Of a stretch of 41,287 nt of DNA, positions 16,691 through 27,400 are shown one piece after another (position 1 is the stretch's first letter; every line of letters starts with the position of its first letter). The notes under the pieces were generated by a model. That model had not been told where the DNA came from and did not search any database. It saw only the letters and a list, made by a program, of their open reading frames with translations. Made by a program: the position numbers and the translations under genes. The DNA is taken from NCBI GenBank assembly GCA_964524145.1, contig CAZGCA010000057.1, positions 1-41,287 of the forward strand, read 5' to 3'. Origin of the DNA: CAZGCA01 sp964524145 (GTDB taxonomy: Bacteria > Hydrogenedentota > CAZGCA01).

Positions 16691-16719
16691 ATTATGCCAA
16701 TCCAGAGTCGTCCCGTCAA
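16691..16719 (-). promoter_or_regulatory. Promoter of the ROK kinase gene
   Basis: On the minus strand TTGACG (16719-16714), a 17-bp spacer, CATAAT (16696-16691). The transcript would start near 16684, giving a leader of about 45 bases to the ATG at 16640. Confidence 0.65.
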
Positions 16720-16730
16720 GTTTCTTGACG
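16714..16730. promoter_or_regulatory. Palindromic operator candidate over the kinase -35 box
   Basis: CGTCAAG-TTT-CTTGACG is a perfect 7-bp inverted repeat with a 3-base centre, and its left half contains the -35 hexamer of the kinase promoter. The placement suits a dimeric repressor. No regulator gene is adjacent. Confidence 0.4.
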
Positions 16731-17261
16731 TGGTTCTTGATTCGCCAATCATCCTTGAGGTCACCCGTCGACGATCCGAGCGTTCGATCCCCTCCGGCGT
16801 CATCATCGGGGAGGAGATTGTCGTGGTAATCGCGGAGCCTCGATGCACGGGTCGGGCCGGGCAAGATCTGCCGGCCGCTCCGTGCAGTTTTCCCGGGGCG
16901 GTCGCGTTGGGATCGATGAGGTCAGCAAAGCAGTCGTCAAGAGAGAAAAAATGGAACATTTTGCCGGTTCGCAACGTCTGATAAGATGCATTATGTAACC
17001 TTGGGTGGACGGAAACGGCCGGGCGGACGCGAGCGAAGTGTCGCCGGATTTGCGGGGAATGTGGCTGCTGATACCTAAGGTAACGGTTGAGAGTTGTGTT
17101 GTAGCTAATTGTGGGACAATTGGATGGAGATCTATGGCAGGGGTTGAAGTTCAGTCGGGGCTAAAAGCGTGTTTATTGGTGCGAAATGGTCGTGCAGCGG
17201 GAGTTATTTGGAGTCGAGAAGACTGTGTTGGAGAGAGGCTGTGGGAGGCGGAGCGAACGGC
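16731..17261. other. About 530 bp without a convincing gene
   Basis: Upstream of the kinase promoter on one side and downstream of the FmdB-like gene on the other. Short open frames exist on both strands but none carries a recognisable motif, and the minus-strand ones run through the kinase promoter. A small AATTGT-GGG-ACAATT hairpin lies near 17107-17121. I see nothing else. Confidence 0.5.
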
Positions 17262-17498
17262 CTAGCCTCCTTTACAGGTGGCGCAGCTGGAGGCGGAACA
17301 GGTGGAGCAGGAGCTTGAGGAGGTCGAAGGGGCTGTGTTGGGTGAGGAGCCGGAGGAGTGGAGCGCGAATCCGGAGATGAGCTTTCGAACGCGCCTACTC
17401 TTGCAGGAGGGGCACGCGGGGTGCCGGGTCGAGGAGGAGCGGACCAGTTGGTCGTATGCGTTTCCGCAAGCCTTACACTCATATTCGAAGATGGGCAT
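17262..17498 (-). CDS. FmdB-family zinc-ribbon protein
   Basis: A 78-residue protein starting MPIFEYECKACG, the hallmark of FmdB/CxxC_CxxC_SSSS family regulatory proteins. Two knuckles, CKAC and CPSC, form one zinc ribbon. A Ser/Thr-rich linker then leads to a second cysteine cluster (CSTC, CATC) at the C-terminus. The founding member is linked to formamidase and amidase regulation, but most relatives have no known role. ATG at 17498 gives the family's canonical start; a TTG six bases upstream is also possible. It lies 29 bases downstream of the tRNA-Gly gene on the same strand and could share its promoter. Confidence 0.85.
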   Translation of the reverse strand: MPIFEYECKACGNAYDQLVRSSSTRHPACPSCKSRRVRKLISGFALHSSGSSPNTAPSTSSSSCSTCSASSCATCKGG

Positions 17499-17527
17499 GG
17501 ACAAAATGGCTCCGTTTGTTTTTTCCG

Positions 17528-17603
17528 TGGAGCGGGATACGGGGGTCGAACCCGCGACATCCAGCTTGGGAAGCTGGCACTCTACCAGCTGAGTTAATCC
17601 CGC
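17528..17603 (-). tRNA. tRNA-Gly (anticodon CCC), CCA encoded
   Basis: A full cloverleaf reads on the minus strand. The acceptor is GCGGGAT pairing with ATCCCGC, followed by T73 and an encoded CCA. The D-arm is CTCAGCTGGTAGAG. The anticodon stem is CCAGC/GCTGG around TTCCCAA, so the anticodon is CCC and reads GGG codons. The T-arm has GGGTTCGACCCC. T at position 73 agrees with glycine identity. Confidence 0.96.
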
Positions 17604-17615
17604 TAGCCGAGATAG

Positions 17616-17645
17616 ATTTTACAACAAGGAGTAGATGAAATTCAA
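17616..17645 (-). promoter_or_regulatory. Promoter of the tRNA-Gly gene
   Basis: On the minus strand TTGAAT (17645-17640), an 18-bp spacer, TAAAAT (17621-17616). Transcription would begin about six bases before the tRNA 5' end. Confidence 0.55.
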
Positions 17646-17761
17646 GGGGAAAATGATTGTACCAGAAAGGTCCTGTACCCCTACCCCTCGTACCCCTGGA
17701 AGGTGGCCTGGAAGGAGTGGGGGTTGCGTGTGGCGAGCGGACGGAATTTTATAATGTGTTG

Positions 17762-17999
17762 ACTGGGGACATCCGAAGTATCGGCGGAGTAGGAATGTTG
17801 GCACGAGAGGCAAAGAGCTGCCGTATGGAGTTTTGGCGTGTGATTCTTCGGCTGAAACCTCCGGGGATGGATGGTGGCGGAATTGTCGCTGCTCTGGAGC
17901 GGGGTCGTAACCTCGGGGATGGTGTTTGGAGCGGAAGAGAGCGGAGGCGCCCGTCGCGTTGGTGGGTGCCTAGTTCTGCTCTGGAAACTGGCTTTTTTT
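17762..17999 (+). ncRNA. Candidate small RNA transcription unit
   Basis: A perfect -10 hexamer TATAAT (17750-17755) lies about 240 bases before a hairpin with GCC(T)AGTT / AACTGGC arms, a 10-base loop and a run of seven T (17968-17999), which is a good intrinsic terminator. No -35 box is well placed: TTGCGT at 17724 is 20 bp away. The sequence shows none of the signatures I know for RNase P, tmRNA, SRP RNA or 6S RNA. The ends are inferred. Confidence 0.25.
17968..17999 (+). terminator. Intrinsic-terminator-like hairpin with seven T
   Basis: GCC, one bulged T, then AGTT pairs with AACTGGC across a 10-base loop and is followed directly by TTTTTTT. No annotated gene ends just upstream on this strand, which is why a small RNA is suspected. 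Confidence 0.5.
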
Positions 18000-18261
18000 G
18001 GGACACTGTGCCATTAGGGCATTAGAGCAAGTCTGTCTAATACGGGGAATCTATGCCATTTGCGTTGCCCGGCCCCCTACCCTATGGCGCATTTTGGTTG
18101 GATTTATGGCACGCTGGAAGGTTCTTTCTGTTGCGGAACGTGCGATGAAAGGGCCGAAACCGCATAGAAAGAGGGGAACCGGATGCAGATTCCGCTCAGA
18201 TCCGCGGAGCGTGAGCGAAGAGGCCTGGGCCAGAAAAGGGTGTTGAGGGAGGGGTTTTCTT

Positions 18262-18290
18262 TTGACAACTATAACGTCGTATGATATAAT
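18262..18290 (+). promoter_or_regulatory. Near-perfect consensus promoter of the giant gene
   Basis: TTGACA (18262-18267), 17-bp spacer, TATAAT (18285-18290): both hexamers and the spacing are the sigma-70 optimum. The transcript would start near 18297, giving a 104-base leader. A GGGAGG Shine-Dalgarno sequence (18387-18392) sits eight bases before the ATG. Confidence 0.85.
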
Positions 18291-18326
18291 TAGCACAACT
18301 AGTTACTGGGTTTTAAGGGACTTGGC

Positions 18327-18357
18327 GGACGAGGTGGGAAACCTCCTCGCTGTGTCC
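18327..18357 (+). promoter_or_regulatory. Hairpin in the leader of the giant gene
   Basis: GGA-CGAGG pairs with CCTCG and, after a five-base bulge, TCC, around the loop TGGGAAACCT. An alternative GAGGT/ACCTC stem uses the same bases. It lies about 30 bases after the transcript start and could protect the 5' end of a very long mRNA or regulate it. Confidence 0.35.
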
Positions 18358-18400
18358 AACTTGTGCACATTCACACAACGCTACTTGGGAGGAACAACTA

Positions 18401-21400
18401 ATGAGCAGGAGAAGTCTGTGTGCGGTTGCAGTCTGTGCGTTGGCAACGTGTTGGTTTTGTGGTGAGGCAAGTGCCCAGACAGACATCACGACGGTACCTC
18501 AGCTTGCGGATTTGCTCTTGGAGGTGGCGGAAAGCCCGCTGGCGTTGCCGGCGGGTGACTATTACCTGCCGCACGGGGGTGCAGATGGCACGTTCGGGCA
18601 GGTGCTCACCATAGAAGCGGGTGCGACGCTCACCTTCAATGCGGGCTCGAGCATCTCGAGCACGAACGAGTTTCGGACGGTTTTCCCGAACAAGATAAGC
18701 TCGTTGACGTCGTCGACGACAATCTCTTCCGGAGCCGTATCGAACGGAGTGAGCTTCATCCTGTGCAACGGGACGCTGAACGCCACAACCACGACGTTCA
18801 ACAGGGTGCCGGTGGCATACAGTGGGGCATCGGGCACGCTAGCTTCGTGCGATTTCTTTCAGAGCCCGGTCGGCATAGCGTCCTCTGTGACGAGCGTAAC
18901 CAACGGCACGTTCACGGTGGCGAGCTACGGTTTCGACGTTGTCCCACCGATCTTCGTGGACAACATGGGAGTAGGCAGCACAGTTGTTCTGACGGCAACG
19001 GACTTCTCTGCGTGCACTACCCAGGCTATTGGTGTGGGGAACCTGTTCCAGGACGCGTCACGTGCAGTGGGCGACGAGAACTTCATCGATACGGACTTCA
19101 CGGTGGCAACCTATGCAGGCAATTTTGGCGGTATCACGCCCTACCTGCTATTCGGCGACATTCATGTTATGCCATTGTTTGAACTGACGATACCGGCGAA
19201 TGTGACGCTGACAAGCGCCCATAGCCAGACCGGCATTCTTTACTCGATACAGGTCGATGGCACGCTGACGGCAAACGGAGATGTGGACTTCGACCGGGTG
19301 CCGATCATCTTTGACCCGCTAAGTGACGGTGTCATCGACAGCTGCACGCTGCTGGAGAGCCCCATCCGCATCGAGGCAGCGACCCCTGACATAACGAACA
19401 ACTCGATTTCTGTCACGGGATTCGTCTCGGAGCAGAACTTTCCGATCTTCATCGAGAACCTCGGGCAGGGCACAGTCATCACAGGCGACCGTCTCAATGT
19501 GGCGGACAACGACTTCAGTGCTTCTACGGCCCAGGGCGTCGGCACAGGCGGCATTGCGGACAGCAATGCGACTCTTGTTGCGACATCCCCAGTGAACGAT
19601 GACGCTTCAGTGTATTATCTCACAGAAGATTCCATTGTGTTCAGCGGCGTGACGCTGACGCTCGAACCGACGGTTTCGCTTGTCACCGATCTGCGAACGG
19701 AGACCGTGGAAGGGCTGCAGGTCTACGGAGCGCTGGACGCTGACAGAGCCACGTTTAGCATCATTCCGATGGAGTTCATAGCGGGCAGCGACGGCACGAT
19801 AACGAACAGCACGTTCAACTCGAGCCAGATACTCATATCGGCTGCATCGCCGACCATTACCGATTCGACGTTCAATATCGTTGGCGACCTTCCGATACTT
19901 CTCGATAACCTTGGCGAAGGGTCATCGCCCGTTCTGGACGACCTGTCGTTTACCGGTGAGACCGAAGCGAGCGTAGGGACCTTCGGCATCGTATCCGGGT
20001 CGGCAACCCTCCCCTACTTCGAGTCCCTGCCGACATACACTCTGTTGGCGTCTGCTCTCGGTACGACGGTTGTTTCGCGCATAGACTATGGCGGGACGCT
20101 GACGGTTGAGCCGGGGGTGACGGTTGCCGCCGAAAGCACCAACGACGACGGCATCCTAGTCATGGGCAGACTGATAGCCCGTGGGCGCGATCTTGACGCA
20201 AGCGGTGCGGTTGATCCCGACGAGACAGTGAATTTCGCGCGTGTCGTCATAAGGTTCTCTCCTCTTTCGACGGGTTTGCTCGAGTACGTCAAGCTTGTTG
20301 GTTCTCCTGTCAGCACGAGTTTTGCGTCGCCGATCATATCGGACTGTATTGTGGCCCCGCTGGGGATCGCCGCTGTAACGGCCAGCAATACCTCGTCCCC
20401 TGCCATCAATCGGAGCGACTTTGTCGGTACGGGCATCGGCCTGAAGAACACCGACGAAGATGTCACGATAGATGCCACGGGGAACTTCTGGGGAAGCAGT
20501 GACGGCCCATCGGGCGACGGTCCCGGTTCCGGTATAGCGATTGTGGGCCTTGACGTAGACGGCGATCTCGACAACGACGGCCTTGCCGACGGCGTTGATG
20601 ACGATGACGACGGTGACGGCGAACCGGATCAGCCCGGGCTTCCCGACTCGGACGCGTTTCCGCGCGACCCGACAGAGTGGGATGATACGGACGGCGACGG
20701 TGTCGGCGACAATTCGGACGAGTTCCAGGACGACCCGACAGAATGGAGCGACCTGGATACAGACGGCACAGGCGACAACACCGACCCCGATATAGACGGT
20801 GACGGTGTGGACAACGCGTCCGACGCCTTCCCGATGGACGCCACGGAGACGGCTGATTCCGACGGCGACGGTGTCGGCGATAATGCGGACGCGTTTCCGG
20901 CGGACCCGGCAGAGTGGAGCGACCTGGACACAGACGGCACAGGCGACAACTCCGACCCTGACATAGACGGTGACGGGACTGTCAACGCGGATGATGCGTT
21001 CCCGACTGACGCGGCAGAGACTGCAGATACCGATCTTGACGGCGAAGGCGACAACAGCGACCCCTACCCTCTCGATCCCGTGAGGAACAGCTACGACGTT
21101 GATACTGATGGTGACGGCGTTGTTGATCCGCTGGACGAGTTTCCTGCGGACATAACCGAGTGGAGCGACATCGACGGCAACGGTACCGGTGACAACTCCG
21201 ACCCGGACATAGACGGTGACGGGATAGCCAACGGGAGCGACCCGACGCCTTATGGCCTGCAACTGAACATACTCTTCGAGCCTTTCGAGACAGCGCCGAT
21301 AAACATCGAGCTGCTGGACCTCAACGGCGACGGCCTGCTCGACGATCTGGACGATACCGAGGGCGACGGGCTACCCGATCTCGTAGAGGACGTCAACAAC

Positions 21401-24400
21401 GACGGTATTGTAAACTCGGGCGAGACCGACCCGGACAACCCGGACACCGACGGTGACGGTCAAGTGGATGGCCGTGACGCGTTCCCGCTGGACCCGGACG
21501 AGCAGTTCGACACGGACAGCGACGGTGTTGGCAACAGCGCCGATAATGACGACGACGGGGATGGAGTGTCGGACGTTTTCGATGCGTTCCCGCTTGATCC
21601 AAACGAGGACACGGATGTGGACGGCGACGGGATGGGAGACAACAGCGATCCCGACATAGACGGCGACGGCATACCCAACGAGCTTGACCCGGACCCGTTC
21701 ACGCCGGACGTGGGAACGACGGATCCGTCGGTTCTATCTGCCAATATAACCGAAGACCTGACGTTGACAATAGACAATAGCCCCTACACCGTCGTGGGTG
21801 CAATTAGCATATTGTCCGACGCGGTGGTCACCGTTCAGCCCGGCGTGACGATCATGACGTCGAACGCGTTCGGCGAGATGACAAACAGCCTGACAGTTGG
21901 CGCCGGCACATTGAACGCCCTGGGGAACGCGGTCGATCCGGTACGACTCGAGAACCTTCCCATTACGTTCGGTACCGGCACGGACGGTGTGCTGACACTG
22001 TGCGAGTTCGTGGAAAGCTTCGTCGTCATCGACCGATCATCGCCTGTTTTGACGGCTAACACGTTCAACGTATCGAGCTTTGGCAGCGAGATCATAACGC
22101 CGATTTTCCTTGTCGATCTCGGGCAGAATGCGGTCCCCGTCATATCGGGCAACGACTTCACCGAGTCTACTGCGCAAGCCATTGGCACTTCCGGCTCAAG
22201 TGATGAAGACGTGACACTGCGGCTGTTCGATGACTTGCCGTACCTGCTGTTCGACGATGTGACGGTTGGCGGGAGCGCGGCGTTGACGGTCGAGGACAAC
22301 GTGAGTATATCGAGCATCAACGGGGTGGAGCCGTATTCGGTCAACGTCAACGGCACGCTTACAGCGGATAGCTCGGGGTTGCCCGGTATAGTGTTTAACC
22401 GAGTTCCATTGAATTTCCTCCCACTGAGCGACGGCCTGGTGAGCGGTTGCAACCTGATCGAAAGTCCGGTGACGGTCTCCTCCGCGACACCGGAGATATC
22501 GGACAACTACTTTCACATAACGTCGTTCGTCTCGAACCAGAACTACCCGATATTCGTTGCGAACCTCGGCCAGGGCACGGTGACTGGGACCGACAGGCTA
22601 GCGGTGACGGGGAACTCGTACAGCGACTCGACGACGCAGGCGTTTGGAACGGGCGGTGTTGCGGCCAGCAACGCGACCCTGCCGATCACTGCGCCGGTTG
22701 CAGCCGATATCGCGCTGTACGTGCTGACCGTTGAATCGGAAGTCGCTTCGGGTGTGACCCTCACCATAGAGTCCGGTGCCACGCTCGTATCCGACCAAAC
22801 TTCGCCGATAGACGAGTCGCTGGCGGTAAACGGTGCGCTGGATGCAGACGACGTCACGATTATAGGGGTGCCGATTACCTTCGGAGCCGGGAGCGCGGGA
22901 ACCCTCGAGAACTCGTTCATAATCGAGAGCCCAATCGCGATCCAGGCCGCATCGCCTGCAATAACTGACAACACGATCGAGAGCCTCGAGTCGTTGCCGT
23001 TTATCATAGCGAACCTCGGCGAAGGTTCTTCCCCGACAATCACGGGTAACGATCTCGTCGGCGGGAGCCCGCAGGTGATCGGCACGTACGGAGTCGTCAG
23101 CGGCGACGCCACGCTTCCGTACATTGCGGATTTCAGCTACTCATTGCTCAGATTTGCTGCGGGATCGCCTCAGCAATCGAGCATTTACCTCGGTGGCTCG
23201 CTGACCGTGCCGTCCGGCGTTGTTCTAACCACGGCGTTCGACCGTGCAGCGATTGCCGCAGCAGGTCAGGATCCCGACACGGACGGTGACGGCATTCCGG
23301 ACCGCACGGACATAGATGACGACAATGACGGCGTAGCCGACAGCGAGGATCCGCTGCCGCTCGATCCCGGCACGGGCACGGCCGAGTCGCCCGTCGTTGG
23401 CAGGAGCATTCGCGTTGAAGGCAGTCTTGCCTGTGACGGCGCAGCGTTCGGGCGAGTGGCATTCCTGTTCTCGCCGCAGAGCGTTGGCGATATCACAAAC
23501 TCGCGGCTCGTCGGCAGTCCGATACAGATGAACTTCGCCGCCGACGTCACCATCACGGATTCCGCGGTAGTGCCGCAAGGGTTCTCGGCGATCGTAGCGA
23601 ACAACCGATCGGTTCTCACCGTGAACACCAGCGACATCTTCCCGCAGGGCGCTGCAATAGCGAACAACGATGCTCTGGTCACCGTGGACGCGGAGAACAA
23701 CTACTGGGGTTCGACCGACGGTCCCGGCGGCGACGGACCGGGCAGTGGTACGTTGGTCTTCGGGAAGGTCGACTACGATCCGTTTGAGACGGCTTTCGTC
23801 AACGTTGCACTGCTTGTTCCAGGTGACGACGCGGATGGGGACGGCCTGCCCGATAGTGTGGAGGACCTCAACGGAAACGGCGTGACGGATCCCGGCGAGA
23901 CGAGCAAGGATTCGAGCGACACAGACGGCGATTCCGTCCCCGACGGTTCCGATCCGTTCCCGCTCGATCCCGAGGAATGGAATGACAACGACAACGACGG
24001 TGTAGGTGACAACAGCGACGACGACGACGACAACGACGGGTACTTTGATGGAGAAGATGCGTTCCCGTTCGATCCGGACGAGCACTCCGACAACGACGGT
24101 GACGGTATCGGCGACATCGCCGATCCGGACGACGACAACGACGGTATACCGGACCTCGAGGACCCGGACCCGCTCGTGCCGGACGAAACGGTCATCGACC
24201 CGACGGACCCGTCGCTGCTGTACGGGATCCTGCGTGAGGATAGAACGCTTGACCCGCTTCCGGACGGCAGCCCGTACAAGGTGATCCAGACCTTCTCAGT
24301 GGCCTCAGGCGCCACGCTGACGATCAACAGCGGAGTCACCATCCAAACGAACAACTCGTTTGGCGAGACAGCGAACCGCCTGGTGGTCGAAGGCGGCGGG

Positions 24401-27400
24401 ACACTGGCTGCCGACGACGGAGTGACGTTCCGCAGCGTGCCGATATTCTTCGAGGGCGACAGCTCGGGCACCATCAACAACGCGACGTTGCGAGAGAGTT
24501 CGATAACGATCAACGGAGCCTCACCGACCATTACGAACAACTCGTTCGACTTCTCGAGCTTTGGTGAAACCTTCAACGTTCCGATAACACTGGTGAATTT
24601 CGGAGAGGGGGCCGATCCCGTGATCTCGGACAACGTGTTCACGCGCGCGACGGCGGTTGCTATAGGCGTTACGGGAACCGTGAACAGCGATGCAACTCTC
24701 GTGCGCTACGATGATTTGCCGCGTTACATACTGTTCGGCACGGGCAGCGTGGTAGTCGGGGCGACGCTCACGATCGAGTCCGGTTTGAGCCTTGCGAGCA
24801 GCGAACCGACGCAGACGGACCTCGAGATCGAAGGAGAGCTTGTTGCGGACGGTGCGGGCGATTCGTTCGACTCTGATCTCAGCGACAACGTTGTATTTGA
24901 CCGGATAACGATAGCGTTCCTGCCCTTGAGCGAGGGCACGCTTGACCAGTGCGTTTTCATCGAGAGCTCGATCAGGATGAGCGGGTCTTCGCCCGAGATA
25001 ACCAACAACTTCTTCAGCTTCAGCGAGACTGAAACGAGTACGGGCGTAGACGAATTCACATTGTACGTGGACAACCTCGGCCAGGGCTCGGCCCCGACCA
25101 TAAGCGGCAACACGTTCAGCAGCGCGACGCTCGAACAGATTGGTACCGGCGGCCTTGCGACGAGCGAGGCGTTTCTCGTGACGACGGACGACATCTCCTC
25201 GTACGTTCTTGTCGAAGACGGGTCGGTTTTCGAGGATGCGATACTGGTGGTCGAGCCCGGCGTGACGCTTCTGGGCGTGGGTGGAGACACCCCGACGACG
25301 CTGACAGTGAATGGCACATTTGAGGCCGATGGTGCGGACTTCCGGAGTGTGCCGATATACTTCAACCCGTTCAGTTCGGGCCAGCTATCCAATTCAGTGT
25401 TTGTCGGCAGCCCCATAACGGTTGACTTCGCGTCACCGGAGATATCCAACTGCATACTCACTCAATCGCTGACCGCCATACACGTGCGCAACAACGGGAC
25501 GCCGGCCATCAATTACAACGACATAATCGGCAACAGTCCCTACGGCGTGTTTACGACCAACACAGGAGTGATCGTGAACGCCGAGTACAACTGGTGGGGA
25601 CATGCCTCGGGGCCGTCGTATGCCGGTCCGGGCGTGGGCGACGGCATAAGCGAAGGCGTGGATTTCGCCCCGGTGCTGACATCGCCGAACTCGAGCCTGC
25701 TCGTTGACGACCATGACGGCGACAATACCGTTGATTTCCTTGACGAGGACGACGACAACGACGGTATAGACGATGTCGATGATGCCTATCCGTTTGACCA
25801 CGACAACGACGGGACAGACGACGGTGCGGATGACGATGATGACAACGACGGGTTCGACGATGGCGACGACGCCTATCCGTATGACACGGATAACGACGGT
25901 ATTCCGAACAGGTTCGACGCCGACGACGATAACGATGGTCTTGGGGACACGATCGAAGTGCTCTTCGGGACAAACCCGCTCCTGCCTGACACGGACGGCG
26001 ATGGCGTGACCGACCTGGAGGAGTTCATGTTGGGCAGCGACGCGCTCAAGGCAGACACGGACTCTGACGGGCTGACAGATTATCAGGAGCTTGAGTCGGA
26101 ATCGGATCCGCTGGACTCTGATACGGACGGTGACGGTCTGAGCGACGGCGATGAGGTTAACGTTTACGGTTCCGACCCGACAAAGGTAGACACGGACAAC
26201 GACGGTCTGGACGACGACGAGGAGGTAGCGCTTGGTACCGACCCTGCGGACAGGGACACCGACGGCGGCGGGGACCTTGACGGTACGGAGGTAGCGATGG
26301 GCGGCGATCCCCTGGATCCGTCCGATGACATCGGTATTGACTCCGACAACGACGGTCTGACCGACGCTGACGAGGCGAATATCGGCTGCGACCCGATGAA
26401 CCCTGACACCGACGGTGACGGCCTGAGCGACGGCCAGGAAATCGATGCCGGGTCGAGCCCGCTCGTCGTCGATACGGACAGCGACGGTCTTGACGACGCG
26501 TTTGAGGTCAACGTCGTGCACACCGATCCCGCACGAGCTGATACCGATGGGGACGGGCTGTCCGACTATGACGAGCATCAAGAACACGGCACGGACCCGA
26601 ACGAGCGCGATACGGACGACGACGGTCTCGACGACGGCAACGAGATAACGCGCGGTACCAACCCGACGAGCAGAGACTCCGACGGCGGCGGCACCAGCGA
26701 CGGGGCGGAAGTGTCGCTCGGGCTCGATCCTCTCGACCCGTCCGATGACAACAACATTGACACGGACGGCGACGGCCTGAACGACGATGAGGAGACCGCT
26801 CTCGGCACCGACCCGGCAAACCCGGACACGGACGGCGACGGGCTGAGCGACGGTTACGAGGTCTGGAACGGCTCGGATCCGACCCTGGCCGATACGGACG
26901 GTGATGGGTTGTCAGACTCTCTGGAGGTCGAGGTGGTGGGTACCGACCCGGCTGCTTCCGATACCGACCATGACGGTCTGTCGGACCACGATGAGTATCG
27001 GGTTACCTACACAGATCCGACAATCGCCGACACAGATGGTGACGGTCTATTCGACGGCCGGGAAGACGAGCTCGGAACCGATCCGAACAAGACCGATACC
27101 GATGAGGACGGCGTCTCCGATGGTCAGGAGGTAGCTGCCGGAACCGACCCGCTCGATGGATCCGACAGACCGGGCGGCGAGGATGAGGTGCCGGCTGTGA
27201 CGATAGGCGTCACAAGCGGGATCGTCGGTCAGACTGCCGATGTTGCGCTGGTGGTGACACCACAGGATGTCCAGCTTGGCTCGGTGCAGTTCGACCTGCT
27301 CTACGATTCCTCGCTCGTCACCCCTGAGAGTATTGAACCCGGGCCTGACTCGGGCGACGACGTCGCGCTAAGCCTGACAGTCATCGCATCGGGCGAGGCG

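Larger units (their letters stand above)
17646..18261. other. About 600 bp without a clear protein gene
   Basis: Base composition differs from its surroundings: the plus strand is G-rich, with many GG and GGAG runs. It holds a perfect TATAAT at 17750, an intrinsic-terminator-like hairpin at 17968-17999, and further hairpins such as GCTCA/TGAGC near 18194-18216. A possible 76-codon frame from 17795 has a GGAG in front but an odd Trp- and Arg-rich product with no family resemblance, and its codons include the terminator's T-run. I do not call it a gene. Confidence 0.5.

Noticed and set aside
16507..16974. Minus-strand frames upstream of the ROK kinase (including one of 70 codons at 16652-16864) as possible genes
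   Set aside because: They run through a good promoter and palindrome for the kinase and into its coding region, have no motif, and would need a frameshift to join.
17005..17265. Plus-strand 86-codon frame between the kinase and FmdB regions
   Set aside because: No Shine-Dalgarno, no resemblance to a known family, and the composition looks non-coding.
20156..26587. Long minus-strand open frames across the giant gene
   Set aside because: They are by-products of the GAC/GGC-rich repeats read in reverse; products are low-complexity Val/Arg/Ser-rich without motifs.
20550..27170. Dense DNA repeats of GACGGTGACGG type as minisatellite or CRISPR
   Set aside because: They stay in frame, vary at third positions and encode DxDxDG calcium loops, so selection is on the protein; spacing does not fit CRISPR.
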